Assembly: GCF_900168165.1 (NCBI RefSeq)
Contig: NZ_FUYV01000009.1
Span: 1-64,000 of the forward strand
DNA: 64,000 nt
From: Alkalitalea saponilacus
Lineage (GTDB): Bacteria; Bacteroidota; Bacteroidia; Bacteroidales; Marinilabiliaceae
Direction of reading: 5' to 3'
This document shows positions 43,656-52,616 of the stretch, piece after piece. A model generated the notes under the pieces. It worked only from the letters and a program-made list of their open reading frames with translations. It ran no database searches and had not been told where the DNA came from. Position numbers and translations under genes: made by a program. Position 1 is the first letter of the stretch. Every line of letters starts with the position of its first letter.

Positions 43656-44051
43656 GATTCACCTGATTAAGTTTTAAATCTACAATACATTTGAATCAAT
43701 TTTAATTCTGATGGCAAATTATATTTGTGTTTTTCCTTATTATCGCAAAAAGCAATAAGTGGCAGATAAATACATCAGGCTATCCATACTACTAACAACC
43801 ACAAATACTGCCACTTAAATTTATAACACACAATAATTTACTACCAAAAGACCATTGAACTTATTGCGCCAGAGGCAATTAACCGTTAATAGATTACGGA
43901 TACCCATTTAAATCAAATAATGGAACAATCCCGGCCAGGGCTAAAACTCTCTTTTTATCATAGTGAGAATGATGTAACAAATTCATTATATTATGTAACA
44001 ACCTCCGTGCTCATGATGCTTATATTTCTTTAATACAAAAATTAAAGAAAT
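43656..44051. other. Intergenic region with hairpin and motif promoter
   Basis: No gene. TAAGTGGCAG (43756-43765) and CTGCCACTTA (43808-43817) form a perfect 10-bp inverted repeat with a 42-nt loop, perhaps a GH130 3'-end structure. The right part holds the 43963-44028 regulon promoter described separately. Confidence 0.5.
43963..44028 (+). promoter_or_regulatory. Regulon promoter site 1 (coiled-coil lipoprotein operon)
   Basis: GTGAGAATGATGTAAC (43963-43978), second repeat ATGTAAC (43993-43999) starting 21 bp after the first ATGTAAC, then TATATTTC (44021-44028) starting 28 bp after the second. The same spacing recurs at four other places in the window. The second repeat occupies the normal -33 position, suggesting activator-dependent transcription. 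ATG of the target is at 44052. Confidence 0.7.
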
Positions 44052-44501
44052 ATGAAAAAGTCAATTTTAGTACTATCCATTTCCATCCTGATTGTTGGAG
44101 GATTATTATCTAATTGCCAGTCAAAATCTGAAAAAGAAGATAGAGCGAAAGAGAGGGTGTCTGAGGCAAAAGATGATTTAACGCGAGCTCAAAGCGATTT
44201 AAAAAAGATTCAACAAGACACTATCGCATCCTATCAGAAATTCATAAAAGAGGCAGAAGATCAGATCGCTGTTTATGAAAAGAACATTAAGGAGTTAAAA
44301 GCAAAAGTCGCAATGGAGAAAGATATGGGAAAAGCCAATTATGAGAAAAAACTTTCGCAACTGGAAGAAAAAAACAAAGAACTAAAAACCAAAATTATTG
44401 ATTTCAAAGACAATCAGGTTGATAATTGGGAGGAGAAACAAGTTAAATTCAGAAAAGATATGAATGAATTGGGAAGTGCAATTGCCGGTTTTTTTGATTA
44501 A
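44052..44501 (+). CDS. Coiled-coil lipoprotein, Sll1863-like stress protein
   Basis: 149 residues. Signal peptide with Cys22 (GGLLSNC; Asn at -1 is unusual for a lipobox). The mature part is almost entirely heptad-type helix (residues 30-140: AKERVSEAKDDLTRAQSDL, EKNIKELKAKVAMEKD, KLSQLEEKNKELKTK), rich in Lys and Glu, ending LGSAIAGFFD. It resembles stress-response coiled-coil proteins annotated as Sll1863 family; no enzymatic role is expected. Leads an operon with an lmo0937-type membrane protein and a PIG-L deacetylase, and has motif promoter site 1. Confidence 0.8.
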   Translation: MKKSILVLSISILIVGGLLSNCQSKSEKEDRAKERVSEAKDDLTRAQSDLKKIQQDTIASYQKFIKEAEDQIAVYEKNIKELKAKVAMEKDMGKANYEKKLSQLEEKNKELKTKIIDFKDNQVDNWEEKQVKFRKDMNELGSAIAGFFD

Positions 44502-44569
44502 GATTAACCTACAATTACCCTTTTCATGAGTGAATAGAGGATTCAATCAATAATCAGAACTTTTTAGCC

Positions 44570-44743
44570 ATGAAAAATTTACTTTATATCATCTCCGGAC
44601 TACTATTCATCATCTGGGGAATACTCTTTTGGGGACTAAATGCTACAGGTCCAGTACACCTACTTCTAGCATTAGGGGTATTTGTGATTCTTATCAGGCT
44701 TGTTTTTAACAAGCAGTTTGATAAAGGAAGGGCTAGTCTTTAA
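44570..44743 (+). CDS. lmo0937-family mini membrane protein
   Basis: 57 residues: two hydrophobic helices (NLLYIISGLLFIIWGILFWG and VHLLLALGVFVILIRLVF) with a short charged tail. The pattern NLLYIIxxxLxxxWxxxF...HxLLxxxxxxxxxR is that of the lmo0937/DUF5670 family of tiny stress-associated membrane proteins. A second copy lies at 54764. Lies between the coiled-coil lipoprotein and PIG-L genes in one operon. Confidence 0.85.
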   Translation: MKNLLYIISGLLFIIWGILFWGLNATGPVHLLLALGVFVILIRLVFNKQFDKGRASL

Positions 44744-44769
44744 ATAATATCAAAACGAGCCCTAATTGC

Positions 44770-45411
44770 ATGCTTATGTTGGCAAAAGAAGAAAAAACTG
44801 CGGTAGTAATTGTGGCTCATCCCGATGATGAAACCCTTTGGAGCGGAGGTGTTATTTTAAGTCATCCAACATATAAATGGTTCATTATTTCGTTATGCCG
44901 GGGCAAAGATACAGATCGTGCTCCAAAGTTTATAAAAGCTTTAAAGGCCTTAAAGGCAAAAGGAGCAATTGGAGATCTTGATGATGGACCCGAGCAAACT
45001 CCATTGGCAACAGATGTCGTTGAGAATGCAATACTTGAATTATTACCTGTAACGCATTTCGATATGATTATTACCCATAGTCCATTCGGCGAATATACAC
45101 GACATTTTCGGCATGAAGAAATAGGTAAGGCAGTGGTTAATCTGTGGAATGGGAATAAAATAGCTGCAAATTGTTTATGGGCTTATGCGTATGAAGATGG
45201 TAATAAATCATTTTTGCCCAGACCAATTGAAGGTGCAACTGTTTATATGAAACTCCCCAAGTTGATATGGATTGAAAAATTTAAAATCATTATTGAAATA
45301 TACGGTTTTAAATCTGACAGTTGGGAAGCCAAAACAACACCCAAAACAGAGTCGTTTTGGCAATTTGATAATCCATTATCAGCTTTAAGGTGGCTTGAGC
45401 GTATGAAGTGA
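44770..45411 (+). CDS. PIG-L/LmbE-family N-deacetylase
   Basis: 213 residues. Family zinc motif AHPDDETLWSGG (about 17-28) with His and Asp-Asp-Glu, then ITHSPFGEYTRHFRHEEIGKAV providing the third ligand His and neighbouring residues. PIG-L proteins remove acetyl groups from GlcNAc-type sugars or hydrolyse related amides. Cytoplasmic. Located 26 bp after the lmo0937 gene and upstream of GT4 and glycosidase genes, which suggests editing of a glycan or glycolipid. Substrate unknown. Confidence 0.9.
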   Translation: MLMLAKEEKTAVVIVAHPDDETLWSGGVILSHPTYKWFIISLCRGKDTDRAPKFIKALKALKAKGAIGDLDDGPEQTPLATDVVENAILELLPVTHFDMIITHSPFGEYTRHFRHEEIGKAVVNLWNGNKIAANCLWAYAYEDGNKSFLPRPIEGATVYMKLPKLIWIEKFKIIIEIYGFKSDSWEAKTTPKTESFWQFDNPLSALRWLERMK

Positions 45412-45673
45412 CATCTTTTACAACTTTCTGGGTTCAAATATTCTACGCATATGGCATTTACAAATGAAAATGATCCCATGATAAAACTTTAAGACTGTTT
45501 TAATTAATATCAAAGAAATTTAGTTCTTAGATTTTTAGACAGATGACTAGATGGACAATACGATCAGAGTCTTTCTATACAATTCTATCTGCCTAAAATC
45601 AAATCACGGTTATATCGGGATTAGTCTAATAATCTACTGTAATTAACCTGATTCAAATAAATACCCAATTATC
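45412..45673 (+). other. Gap with inverted repeat between PIG-L and GT4
   Basis: No gene. GATTTTTAGACAGAT (45530-45544) is nearly complementary to ATCTGCCTAAAATC (45587-45600). A related TTAGACAGAT stretch occurs at about 32588 after larA, so this may be a small dispersed repeat or weak terminator. Confidence 0.4.
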
Positions 45674-46816
45674 ATGAAAGTCCTTGTTCTTTATGATTAC
45701 CCTCCATCTCCCGGTGGACTGGCAACCCAGGGAGACTTGCTTTACAAAGGGCTCCTTAAGCTTGGGGTGGATGTCCATGCAGCTCATTTTGAATCAGCGC
45801 AGGAAAAAGAATGGTATTATCGCTGGTTCAAGCCAGATGTTGTCGTTGGAATAGGCTATTGGGGGCATACTCCTCAATTGATTCTTCACCCGCAAAGATA
45901 CGGGGTAAAAGCGGTTCCCTGGCTAGTGGCCGACGGGTATATAGCAAATTATCAGGAAGTATTAAACGCCTTACCACTGATTTTAGTAACCTCTAAATGG
46001 GTGAAAGAAATGTATGTACGAGATGGAATCGATTCAAATATCATTGAAGTTTTGCCGGTTGGCTGCGATACCGATTCATTTATACCATTCAACAAGAACG
46101 ATCCGAAAATAATAGCAGTTAGAGAAGCTTTGGGCATTTCACCGGATCAGATAATGATACTTACAGTTGGGGGTGATGCAGCTTCAAAAGGTGCTCAGGA
46201 AGTAATGCAGGCTCTCGCCATAATTGACACTAATGCGCCCGATTGGAAATATGTCTGCAAAGTGTGGCCACAACCTCGCACTAAGGCTCAAAATCTTAAC
46301 GATTTAGAGCTGGCAAATCGTTTAGGTATAGAAAAAAACGTTACCTACGCAACTAACACCATTTCCCGTACATTCATGCCATACCTGATGGGTGCATGCG
46401 ATATTTATGCCGCACCATCAAGGTTGGAAGGCTTTGGAATGCCACAAGTAGAAGCCGGGGCTTGCGAAAAACCAGTTGTTAGTTTAAAAGCTATGGGCAT
46501 GCTTGATACGCTTGTTCACAATCAAACTGCTCTTTTAGCTAAAATTGCCCGTAAAATTGTTGTGAATGGAGTCATTATTGGTGAAGAATCAGGATTCGAG
46601 AGTAAACATAAAATGCAGTTTTCAACACCACGGATTGTGGACTACCGGGCAAATGTTCATGATATCGCAAAATATTTACTGCGACTAATGAATGATGGTG
46701 CATTACGGAATAGCATGGGAAAAGCCGGCAGAATAAGAGTTGTGGAAAAATTTGATTATCGTGAAGTTGCTAAACGATTTGTACAAATCGTTAGTGAAAG
46801 ATTGGATATTAAATGA
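45674..46816 (+). CDS. Glycosyltransferase family 4
   Basis: 380 residues. GT-B fold: N-terminal LVLYDYPPSPGGLATQGDLLYKGL, then VLPVGCDTDSFIPF, LTVGGDAASKGAQEVMQAL, KVWPQPRTKAQNLNDLE, and the donor-site EX7E-type segment DIYAAPSRLEGFGMPQVEAGACEKPVV with both glutamates. Retaining transferase using a nucleotide sugar, probably a GDP-mannose or UDP-sugar; acceptor unknown. Cytoplasmic or peripheral membrane. Precedes the (alpha/alpha)6 glycosidase-like gene by 106 bp, and the two probably cooperate. Confidence 0.92.
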   Translation: MKVLVLYDYPPSPGGLATQGDLLYKGLLKLGVDVHAAHFESAQEKEWYYRWFKPDVVVGIGYWGHTPQLILHPQRYGVKAVPWLVADGYIANYQEVLNALPLILVTSKWVKEMYVRDGIDSNIIEVLPVGCDTDSFIPFNKNDPKIIAVREALGISPDQIMILTVGGDAASKGAQEVMQALAIIDTNAPDWKYVCKVWPQPRTKAQNLNDLELANRLGIEKNVTYATNTISRTFMPYLMGACDIYAAPSRLEGFGMPQVEAGACEKPVVSLKAMGMLDTLVHNQTALLAKIARKIVVNGVIIGEESGFESKHKMQFSTPRIVDYRANVHDIAKYLLRLMNDGALRNSMGKAGRIRVVEKFDYREVAKRFVQIVSERLDIK

Positions 46817-46922
46817 GAGGCAAATATTGAAGGATTACACAAAAACATATTGCATTGTTTTTCAAGCAATTTAATATCGATCTGGCCGATGGAAGTTCTA
46901 TAACTATAAAATCAAAAAAACT

Positions 46923-48086
46923 ATGCATTCTTCCCTCCTACTTGAAATTGAAGAAGCCAAAAGAGCGGCAATTGAAGTATTGGTTCACAATATGCATGGG
47001 CCATTCCACGGTTTGCCGCGCACTGCAGGCTGGGGATACCCGGAACCATATACGCGCGACTTAATGCTGTCAATTTTGGGTATTGCTGTTTCAGGGAATC
47101 AACAATTAATGGACAGTATACGCAAAGTATTGGAAACACTGGCATTGAACCAAACCAAACTTGGACATATTCCTTCTTTAGTTCATGATTCCGAAGATCG
47201 TGGCGCCAGCGACACCACCCCTCTGTTTATTTTGGCAGTTGGTATTTACAGGAGGGTTACATTAGACAAGCACTTTTTAAAAAGTGCACTGGAAAAAGCT
47301 CTGTTATGGATGGAATATCAGAGTCCTTCGGACAGGAGTCTTGTGGCTCAACAACCAACCAGTGACTGGCGCGATGAACAGTGGGTGACAGGTTATGGGC
47401 TTTTTGTGAATACTCTCACATACAGCTATCTTAAACTGTTGGGTTTATATGAAAGAGCAGATAAATTAAGGCATGCTATGGGTAGATTTACGATAACAAG
47501 CGGCGTAATGCATAAGCATGTTCACGAGGGACTTGTTGTTATGTACAAACCATATTACGCATTCTGGTCATACAAAATATTTAGCAGTGAAAGGTTTGAT
47601 TTGCTTGGAAACAGCCTGGCAATTCTTTCAGGTCTGGCCTCATCATCAAGAGCAAATGAAATAATTACCTGGATAGAAAATGAGTGCATCAATATGCGTA
47701 AGAATGGAGAACTGAAGAGCGACCTTCCTCCAAATTTTTTTCCATACATAAAACCCACAAATCCTGATTGGCATGAACGATATAAAAAATACAACAATCC
47801 CGGGGAGTATCATAATGGTGGTATTTGGCCATTTATCTGCGGACTGTATGTTGCAGCTTTAGTAGCCGCAAAGCGATACAGACTCGCAGAAAAAAAGCTG
47901 ATTGAATTCACCATGATCGTTAAACTTGCCAGAAAGACATCCCTAAAATATGGCTTTAATGAATGGATAAAAGCTCAGGATGGAATGCCGATGGGACAAG
48001 ACTGGCAAACATGGAGTGCCGCTATGTATATTTATGCTGCTAAATGTGTTGAAACCAGAGAAACTCCTTTTTTTAGTTCGTCCTGA
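46923..48086 (+). CDS. (alpha/alpha)6 glycosidase, GH100/GH63-like
   Basis: 387 residues. Helical toroid motifs: GLPRTAGWGYPEPYTRDLMLSILG with a likely catalytic Asp (TRD), SDTTPLFILAVGIY, SDWRDEQWVTGYGLFVNTLTY with WRDE (acid residues), and YHNGGIWPFICGLYVAAL plus QDWQTWSAAMYI. These resemble neutral/alkaline invertase (GH100) and mannosylglycerate-hydrolase-type (GH63) enzymes. No signal peptide, so cytoplasmic. It converges on, and overlaps by 14 bp, the GT4-fusion gene, whose C-terminal half has a similar toroid. Exact substrate unknown; a glycoside made by the neighbouring transferases is plausible. Confidence 0.75.
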   Translation: MHSSLLLEIEEAKRAAIEVLVHNMHGPFHGLPRTAGWGYPEPYTRDLMLSILGIAVSGNQQLMDSIRKVLETLALNQTKLGHIPSLVHDSEDRGASDTTPLFILAVGIYRRVTLDKHFLKSALEKALLWMEYQSPSDRSLVAQQPTSDWRDEQWVTGYGLFVNTLTYSYLKLLGLYERADKLRHAMGRFTITSGVMHKHVHEGLVVMYKPYYAFWSYKIFSSERFDLLGNSLAILSGLASSSRANEIITWIENECINMRKNGELKSDLPPNFFPYIKPTNPDWHERYKKYNNPGEYHNGGIWPFICGLYVAALVAAKRYRLAEKKLIEFTMIVKLARKTSLKYGFNEWIKAQDGMPMGQDWQTWSAAMYIYAAKCVETRETPFFSSS

Positions 48087-50364
48087 CTTTTAATGTGGAT
48101 GATTTCGAATCTTTCTTTTCAGAAATTACAGTTTCTGATTTTATGAACGATGAATAGGCCTGAAGAACCGTTAAATAGGATATTAAATAGGCCAGTGAAC
48201 TCTCTGCTCCCTGGTTCCGGTTCACGCCATTCTGCTCAAAGCCATCACAACAGCCATGGGTTTCAAAATCATACAAACTCAAACGTAAGTCGTTTTCACC
48301 CAAAAACCACAAAAAGGAGGCGTAAAGTTTATTTAAGTGCTCTTTGTTTTTGGTAAGGTGAAATGCCTGATTGTACATTAAAACTGATGCCATAGCATCT
48401 ATGGGTTGTTGAGCAAACAGCGAACGTTCACTCCCTTTTTTAAACCACTTTTCATTCCCAATCACACTAAGATAATTGTTTTTTAGAGTGTGATTTGTAA
48501 GAAAATCCATTGAAGAGATGGCGATTCCTGTAATTTCGTTATCGTTAAGAATCTCTGCTGAATGGAGCATCGCCAATGGCAGTATTCCGTTATCATAGGC
48601 CAGAAGCGGTTCAAACCACTTCCAGTCGGGCGATTCATTTTCTCTATAATGCCTTGACAGTTGTTTTGCCATATTCCGCAAACGTTCCATCATGGAGTCA
48701 TCATCGGGATGACTTTTAAGATAGTGGCAAACGCCAATCATGGTATTGGCTATACTCCTAATGGATTTGAGTTTTTCGAAATTAGGTGCAGCCTTATAAA
48801 AAATCTCCTTTCCTGTTTGATAATAGGCATCATTAGGTGCAAAACCCAATAAATATCCTAAAGCCCAAATGGTGCGGCCAAACGAATCTTCAGAACCCAC
48901 TTCATCTAAAAACTGGCGGCTAAAACTTAAAAAATTTCTGAATGTACCATCGCTGTTTTGAAGGTAGTGTATATAGCTTAAATAAATAGGCGATAGCTCA
49001 AGAGCACGGGTGTCTTTCATCTGATTATAAGCCATAAGAACCATCAGCAAAGCCCGCGCATTGTCATCAAGGCAATAGCCTTGTTTTAAATCGGGAATTC
49101 CAAATTTTGCATGTTGAATTATTCCGGTATCATCGGTTAACCGGTTAATGTGAGTAAGCGAAAATGGTGGCATAATCAACAAATCGAAAACAGAGTCCTT
49201 TTTCGGGATTTCAAAAACATCCTGTTCTGAAATGGTTTTAGCCAATTGGAAGTATTTCTCCCCGGTTTTTGGCCAGGTGATATTACGACCATAGGTATAT
49301 GCTTTCTCTTTTATTTCTGCCAGGGTTTTCGGGTTATCAAGAAGTTCAGTTAGAAGTTTTGCAAGGGCTTTCTCATCCTTGAAATCAAAAAACCGGCCAC
49401 GTCCATCGGCCAATAACTCTTCAGCATGCCAATAGGGTGTTGAAATTGCTGCAGCACCAACACCCACCGCATACGATAAAGTTCCACTGGTAATTTGCGC
49501 CTCATTTAAATAAGGTGTAATGTAAATATCAGTAGCCGACAAATATTTAAAAAGGTCTTGAACATTGATGAATTCGTTTAGAAAAACTACATGTTTTTCC
49601 AGTCCCAGGTTTTTAACCAGACGCATGAGATATATCCGGTACTCCTCACCCGAATGTCTGAGGACATTCGGGTGGGTTTTACCCAGAATGATATAAATGA
49701 CATCGGGATTCGACTTAACAACCGCAGGCAAGGCGTTGATTACGGTTTCAATCCCTTTATTCCGGCCAATAAAACCAAAAGTGAGAAGCACCTTTTTATG
49801 ATCAAGTTTAAACTCTTTTTTCGATTTTTCTGAGTTGTATTGTAAATCGGGTACTCCATGTTCTATAAAAGCTATTTTTTGTGCCGGAACATCGTAAATA
49901 GTTGTCAAAAAATCGATGGCTTTGTGGCTCATCACGACTATTTTTTGTGCCATGCTGCAAATTTGCTGTAATACCGCTTTTTGATTATAAGATGGCTTTT
50001 TTAGTATTGTGTGAAGCGTTACAATGTATGGAATATCCAGCCGGTGCAACAAAGGCAGGATATTCACTCCATCCTGTCCCCCAAAAATGCCAAATTCATG
50101 TTCCAAAACACATACATCGGCACCACTTAAATTTATAAACCTGGCAGCTTCAATATAATCTTCCAGTTGTTCCTGGTTGATGCTGGTTTTTACCTCCACA
50201 GGATAATCGTAGTGTGCGTTATTGTCGTTTAAGGCCACCACAAATCCCTCGTGTTTACCCTCCGACGCAGCATTTTCTGATATTACTGAATTGAAAAGAT
50301 TTTTCGTGAATGTACCAATACCACATTCTCTTGGCGGGTATGTTCCTATAAATGCAATCTTCAT
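48073..50364 (-). CDS. GT4 glycosyltransferase fused to an (alpha/alpha)6 glycosidase-like domain
   Basis: 763 residues. Residues 1 to about 390 are a GT4 domain: MKIAFIGTYPPRECGIGTFT start, EHEFGIFGG, IEHGVPDLQ, LLTFGFIGRNKGIETVINALP, TDIYITPYLNEAQITSGTLSYAVGVGAA (donor-site region). Residues about 405-745 are an all-helical toroid with LDDNARALLMVLMAYN, FGRTIWALGYLLG, DWKWFEPLLAYDNGILPLAML, QPIDAMASVLMYNQAF and CCDGFEQNGVNRNQGAESSLAYL. This two-domain arrangement is found next to GH130 enzymes in several phyla. Last gene of the minus-strand unit after the radical SAM and 41-residue genes. Function inferred as synthesis and trimming of one glycan. Confidence 0.87.
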   Translation of the reverse strand: MKIAFIGTYPPRECGIGTFTKNLFNSVISENAASEGKHEGFVVALNDNNAHYDYPVEVKTSINQEQLEDYIEAARFINLSGADVCVLEHEFGIFGGQDGVNILPLLHRLDIPYIVTLHTILKKPSYNQKAVLQQICSMAQKIVVMSHKAIDFLTTIYDVPAQKIAFIEHGVPDLQYNSEKSKKEFKLDHKKVLLTFGFIGRNKGIETVINALPAVVKSNPDVIYIILGKTHPNVLRHSGEEYRIYLMRLVKNLGLEKHVVFLNEFINVQDLFKYLSATDIYITPYLNEAQITSGTLSYAVGVGAAAISTPYWHAEELLADGRGRFFDFKDEKALAKLLTELLDNPKTLAEIKEKAYTYGRNITWPKTGEKYFQLAKTISEQDVFEIPKKDSVFDLLIMPPFSLTHINRLTDDTGIIQHAKFGIPDLKQGYCLDDNARALLMVLMAYNQMKDTRALELSPIYLSYIHYLQNSDGTFRNFLSFSRQFLDEVGSEDSFGRTIWALGYLLGFAPNDAYYQTGKEIFYKAAPNFEKLKSIRSIANTMIGVCHYLKSHPDDDSMMERLRNMAKQLSRHYRENESPDWKWFEPLLAYDNGILPLAMLHSAEILNDNEITGIAISSMDFLTNHTLKNNYLSVIGNEKWFKKGSERSLFAQQPIDAMASVLMYNQAFHLTKNKEHLNKLYASFLWFLGENDLRLSLYDFETHGCCDGFEQNGVNRNQGAESSLAYLISYLTVLQAYSSFIKSETVISEKKDSKSSTLKVRTN

Positions 50365-50418
50365 TTCTTTCTCCCTCTGTTAAAAATAGTGATGAATATT
50401 GTTGATGAATCCGTTTAT

Positions 50419-50544
50419 TTATGGCAATAAGCTGCCGGATGAGTTCTTTTCAGCCTTTTTTGTAGCCTTGTCTGCACGTTTTTCCTTCAGGGATTTTTGA
50501 GGTTCTTTCTTACTACCCTTTTTTGTTACTTTCTCTTTTGTCAT
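50419..50544 (-). CDS. 41-residue lysine-rich protein
   Basis: A short frame on the minus strand starting at the ATG complement at 50544 and ending at TAA 50419. It begins MTKEKVTKKGSKKEPQKSL, is about one third lysine, and ends SSGSLLP; no hydrophobic segment. Its position, 32 bp after the radical SAM stop and 54 bp before the GT4-fusion gene, fits an operon member. Similar tiny basic proteins recur in Bacteroidota genomes. A nucleic-acid-binding or ribosome-associated role is speculation. Confidence 0.65.
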   Translation of the reverse strand: MTKEKVTKKGSKKEPQKSLKEKRADKATKKAEKNSSGSLLP

Positions 50545-50576
50545 GACAGTTGTTTTTTTAAAATTTGTATTATGGT

Positions 50577-52073
50577 TCACACATTTATGCGATTCTGTCT
50601 AAGTCCGTAAATTGTTCTGAAATGATATCCATAAACGGCAAAAGTTATGGCATCCGAAAACAAACCGGGTCTTTTAAAAAGTGTCCAGAGGAGTAATTTC
50701 CAGAACTCAATTCTACCCCTGTCAATAATTCCGATCACATACATGGATTTTAAAAATGCGGCGATGAGTGAAAGGTTAATTCTTTTTTGCTTCTTGTAGA
50801 TTCGGTTATAGTTTAAAAACATCTGACGCACTCTTCTGTAGTATGGCTTGGTTGCATAAATGTTGTTAATAATTTTTCGGTAGCCTTCCAGCAACTCGTT
50901 ATAATCCATTTTAGGAATAAAATTGATTGAAGAATCGGTATTATTTCCGGTACATTCAACGGTTATTCTCTTCTCCTGCTCTAACCTTTTATATAACAAG
51001 GTGTTTTTGGGTGCATTCAAAAGCCCGACCATTGCCGACACGATGCCGCTTTTTTGTATGAAATCAATTTGTCGCTGAAACACGCCTGGGGTATCACTGT
51101 CAAATCCAACAATAAAACCACCAGAAACCTGTAAACCTGTGTTTTGTATTTCCTTGACGCTCTTCAACAGGTTTCTGTTTTTGTTTTGTACTTTATTGCA
51201 GGTTCGGAGAGTTGTTTCATCAGGTGTCTCGATGCCAATAAAGGTTGATGTAAAACCTGTATCAACCATTTGAGACATTAACTCTTTATCGTCGGCCAGA
51301 TTTATGGAACTCTGAATATTAAAAACAAACGGGTGCTTATGGTTTTTCATCCACTCATTCATAGAAGGAAGCAGGCTCGTTTTAATTTGGTTTTTGTTGC
51401 CAATAAAATTATCATCAACAATTGAAACCGGCCCTCTCCAATTCAGCCGGTATAACTCATCCAGTTCATGAATTATCTGACTGGTATCCTTCATCCTCAC
51501 CTTATGTCCTAAAAGAGAGGTGATTTCACAAAAGTCGCAGGAAAACGGACAACCTCTCGAAACCTGGATGCTCATGAACACATATTTCTTCATTTGCAGT
51601 AAACCGTAGTCTGGGATCGGTGTATGTGAAAGATTTGCAAATTTGTCTGTTTTATATACTCTTTCAGGTTTCTTTCTTGCCAAATCACATAGAAACATTG
51701 GAAGGGTGATTTCTGCTTCATTTAAAACAAAATGATCAATTTGCGGGTAGTTTTTGTACTCCTGTGTAAATAGTGGCCCTCCGGCCACTATTTTTGTTCC
51801 CAGTTTCAAACATTCTGATATAATCTTGTTCACCGACTCCTTCTGAATATACATGGCACTGATAAAAACATAATCGGCCCATATAATATCTTTAGAATCG
51901 AGATCGGAAACATTTAAGTCAACCAGTTTTTTTTGCCAATGTATGGGAAGCATTGTAGATACGGTAATCAGACCAAGAGGCGGAACAGCCGCTTTTTTTG
52001 AAATAAACCTGAGTGCATGCTTAAAACTCCAAAACGAATCGGGGTACAACGGATATATTAGTAAAATTTTCAT
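50577..52073 (-). CDS. B12-binding-domain radical SAM protein with DUF4070, HpnP/HpnR-like
   Basis: 498 residues from the ATG at 52073 (the frame extends 42 bp upstream). Residues 1-150 form the cobalamin-binding-like Rossmann domain (PPLGLITVSTMLP, VAGGPLFT). The radical SAM cluster is C175-x3-C179-x2-C182 (GCPFSCDFCE), followed by FIGIETPDETTLRTCNK and SGGFIVGFDSDTPGVF. The C-terminal 110 residues match DUF4070. Proteins of this layout include the hopanoid C-2 and C-3 methylases; many Bacteroidota homologues have unknown lipid or other substrates. Preceded by a motif promoter (site 3) and followed by the 41-residue and GT4-fusion genes. Confidence 0.87.
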   Translation of the reverse strand: MKILLIYPLYPDSFWSFKHALRFISKKAAVPPLGLITVSTMLPIHWQKKLVDLNVSDLDSKDIIWADYVFISAMYIQKESVNKIISECLKLGTKIVAGGPLFTQEYKNYPQIDHFVLNEAEITLPMFLCDLARKKPERVYKTDKFANLSHTPIPDYGLLQMKKYVFMSIQVSRGCPFSCDFCEITSLLGHKVRMKDTSQIIHELDELYRLNWRGPVSIVDDNFIGNKNQIKTSLLPSMNEWMKNHKHPFVFNIQSSINLADDKELMSQMVDTGFTSTFIGIETPDETTLRTCNKVQNKNRNLLKSVKEIQNTGLQVSGGFIVGFDSDTPGVFQRQIDFIQKSGIVSAMVGLLNAPKNTLLYKRLEQEKRITVECTGNNTDSSINFIPKMDYNELLEGYRKIINNIYATKPYYRRVRQMFLNYNRIYKKQKRINLSLIAAFLKSMYVIGIIDRGRIEFWKLLLWTLFKRPGLFSDAITFAVYGYHFRTIYGLRQNRINV

Positions 52074-52217
52074 AATTGCCTTTGATTTGTAGTTCTTGTA
52101 AATTAATGAATACACCGATTGGCTGTTTAAACAAAAGGCTCTTGAGTAAAAAAGAGCAGTTACAAAAGACCAGATTTTGTTGTTGTCCGAATAGAATCAG
52201 GCATTTAATTATTGATG

Positions 52218-52283
52218 TAAATTTCGTGAACATGAGGTATGGAATTATTACATAATTCCATTAAAAGGTTACATCATTCACAC
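52218..52283 (-). promoter_or_regulatory. Regulon promoter site 3 (radical SAM / GT4-fusion operon)
   Basis: Read on the minus strand: GTGTGAATGATGTAAC (52283 to 52268), second repeat ATGTAAT (52253 to 52247) starting 21 bp on, then GAAATTTA (52225 to 52218) starting 28 bp after that. Same architecture as sites 1, 2, 4 and 5. The leader to the radical SAM ATG would be roughly 140 nt. Confidence 0.68.
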
Positions 52284-52550
52284 ATTGAAATTTCAAGCCT
52301 CTTCTGTGTATGGCCATCATCGCGTACCCCGGGTGCCGAGATAACCGGTAAATTGTTTCAGTTTTCAATATCACTGAACTGAGGCGACTAACCGACACAA
52401 ATTTCCCAATATACTTCTGAAAATCTACCGATTATAGTTATGGTTTTATTTGGCATTTGTTGCACCTGAAACCAACAACCGCAATCATTTGGCTACATGG
52501 TACATACGGCCTGAACACAAAAGAATGCGAAGTATTGCAAACTGCCAAAT

Positions 52551-52616
52551 GTGGGAATTATGTAACTCTATTTAAAGATTATGTAAAACTTTATGGCATC
52601 CAGTACATTACCTTGT
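52551..52616 (+). promoter_or_regulatory. Regulon promoter site 2 (Thivi_2564 / kinase operon)
   Basis: GTGGGAATTATGTAAC (52551-52566), second repeat ATGTAAA (52581-52587) starting 21 bp after the first ATGTAAC, and TACCTTGT (52609-52616) starting 28 bp after the second. Target ATG at 52652. Confidence 0.7.

Noticed and set aside
43963-43999. LytTR-family binding site as explanation of the 21-bp direct repeat
   Set aside because: The spacing fits LytTR direct repeats, but the heptamer (GTTACAT on the other strand) does not fit the published GTTN[AG][TG] core, so I leave the regulator unnamed.
43963-43999. Sigma-54 promoter in the motif sites
   Set aside because: No TGGCAC-N5-TTGC pattern; the boxes fit the Bacteroidota housekeeping -7 element.
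52021-52233. 70-codon minus-strand frame before the radical SAM gene
   Set aside because: Overlaps the radical SAM start region, no family, and lies downstream of the site 3 promoter as leader sequence.
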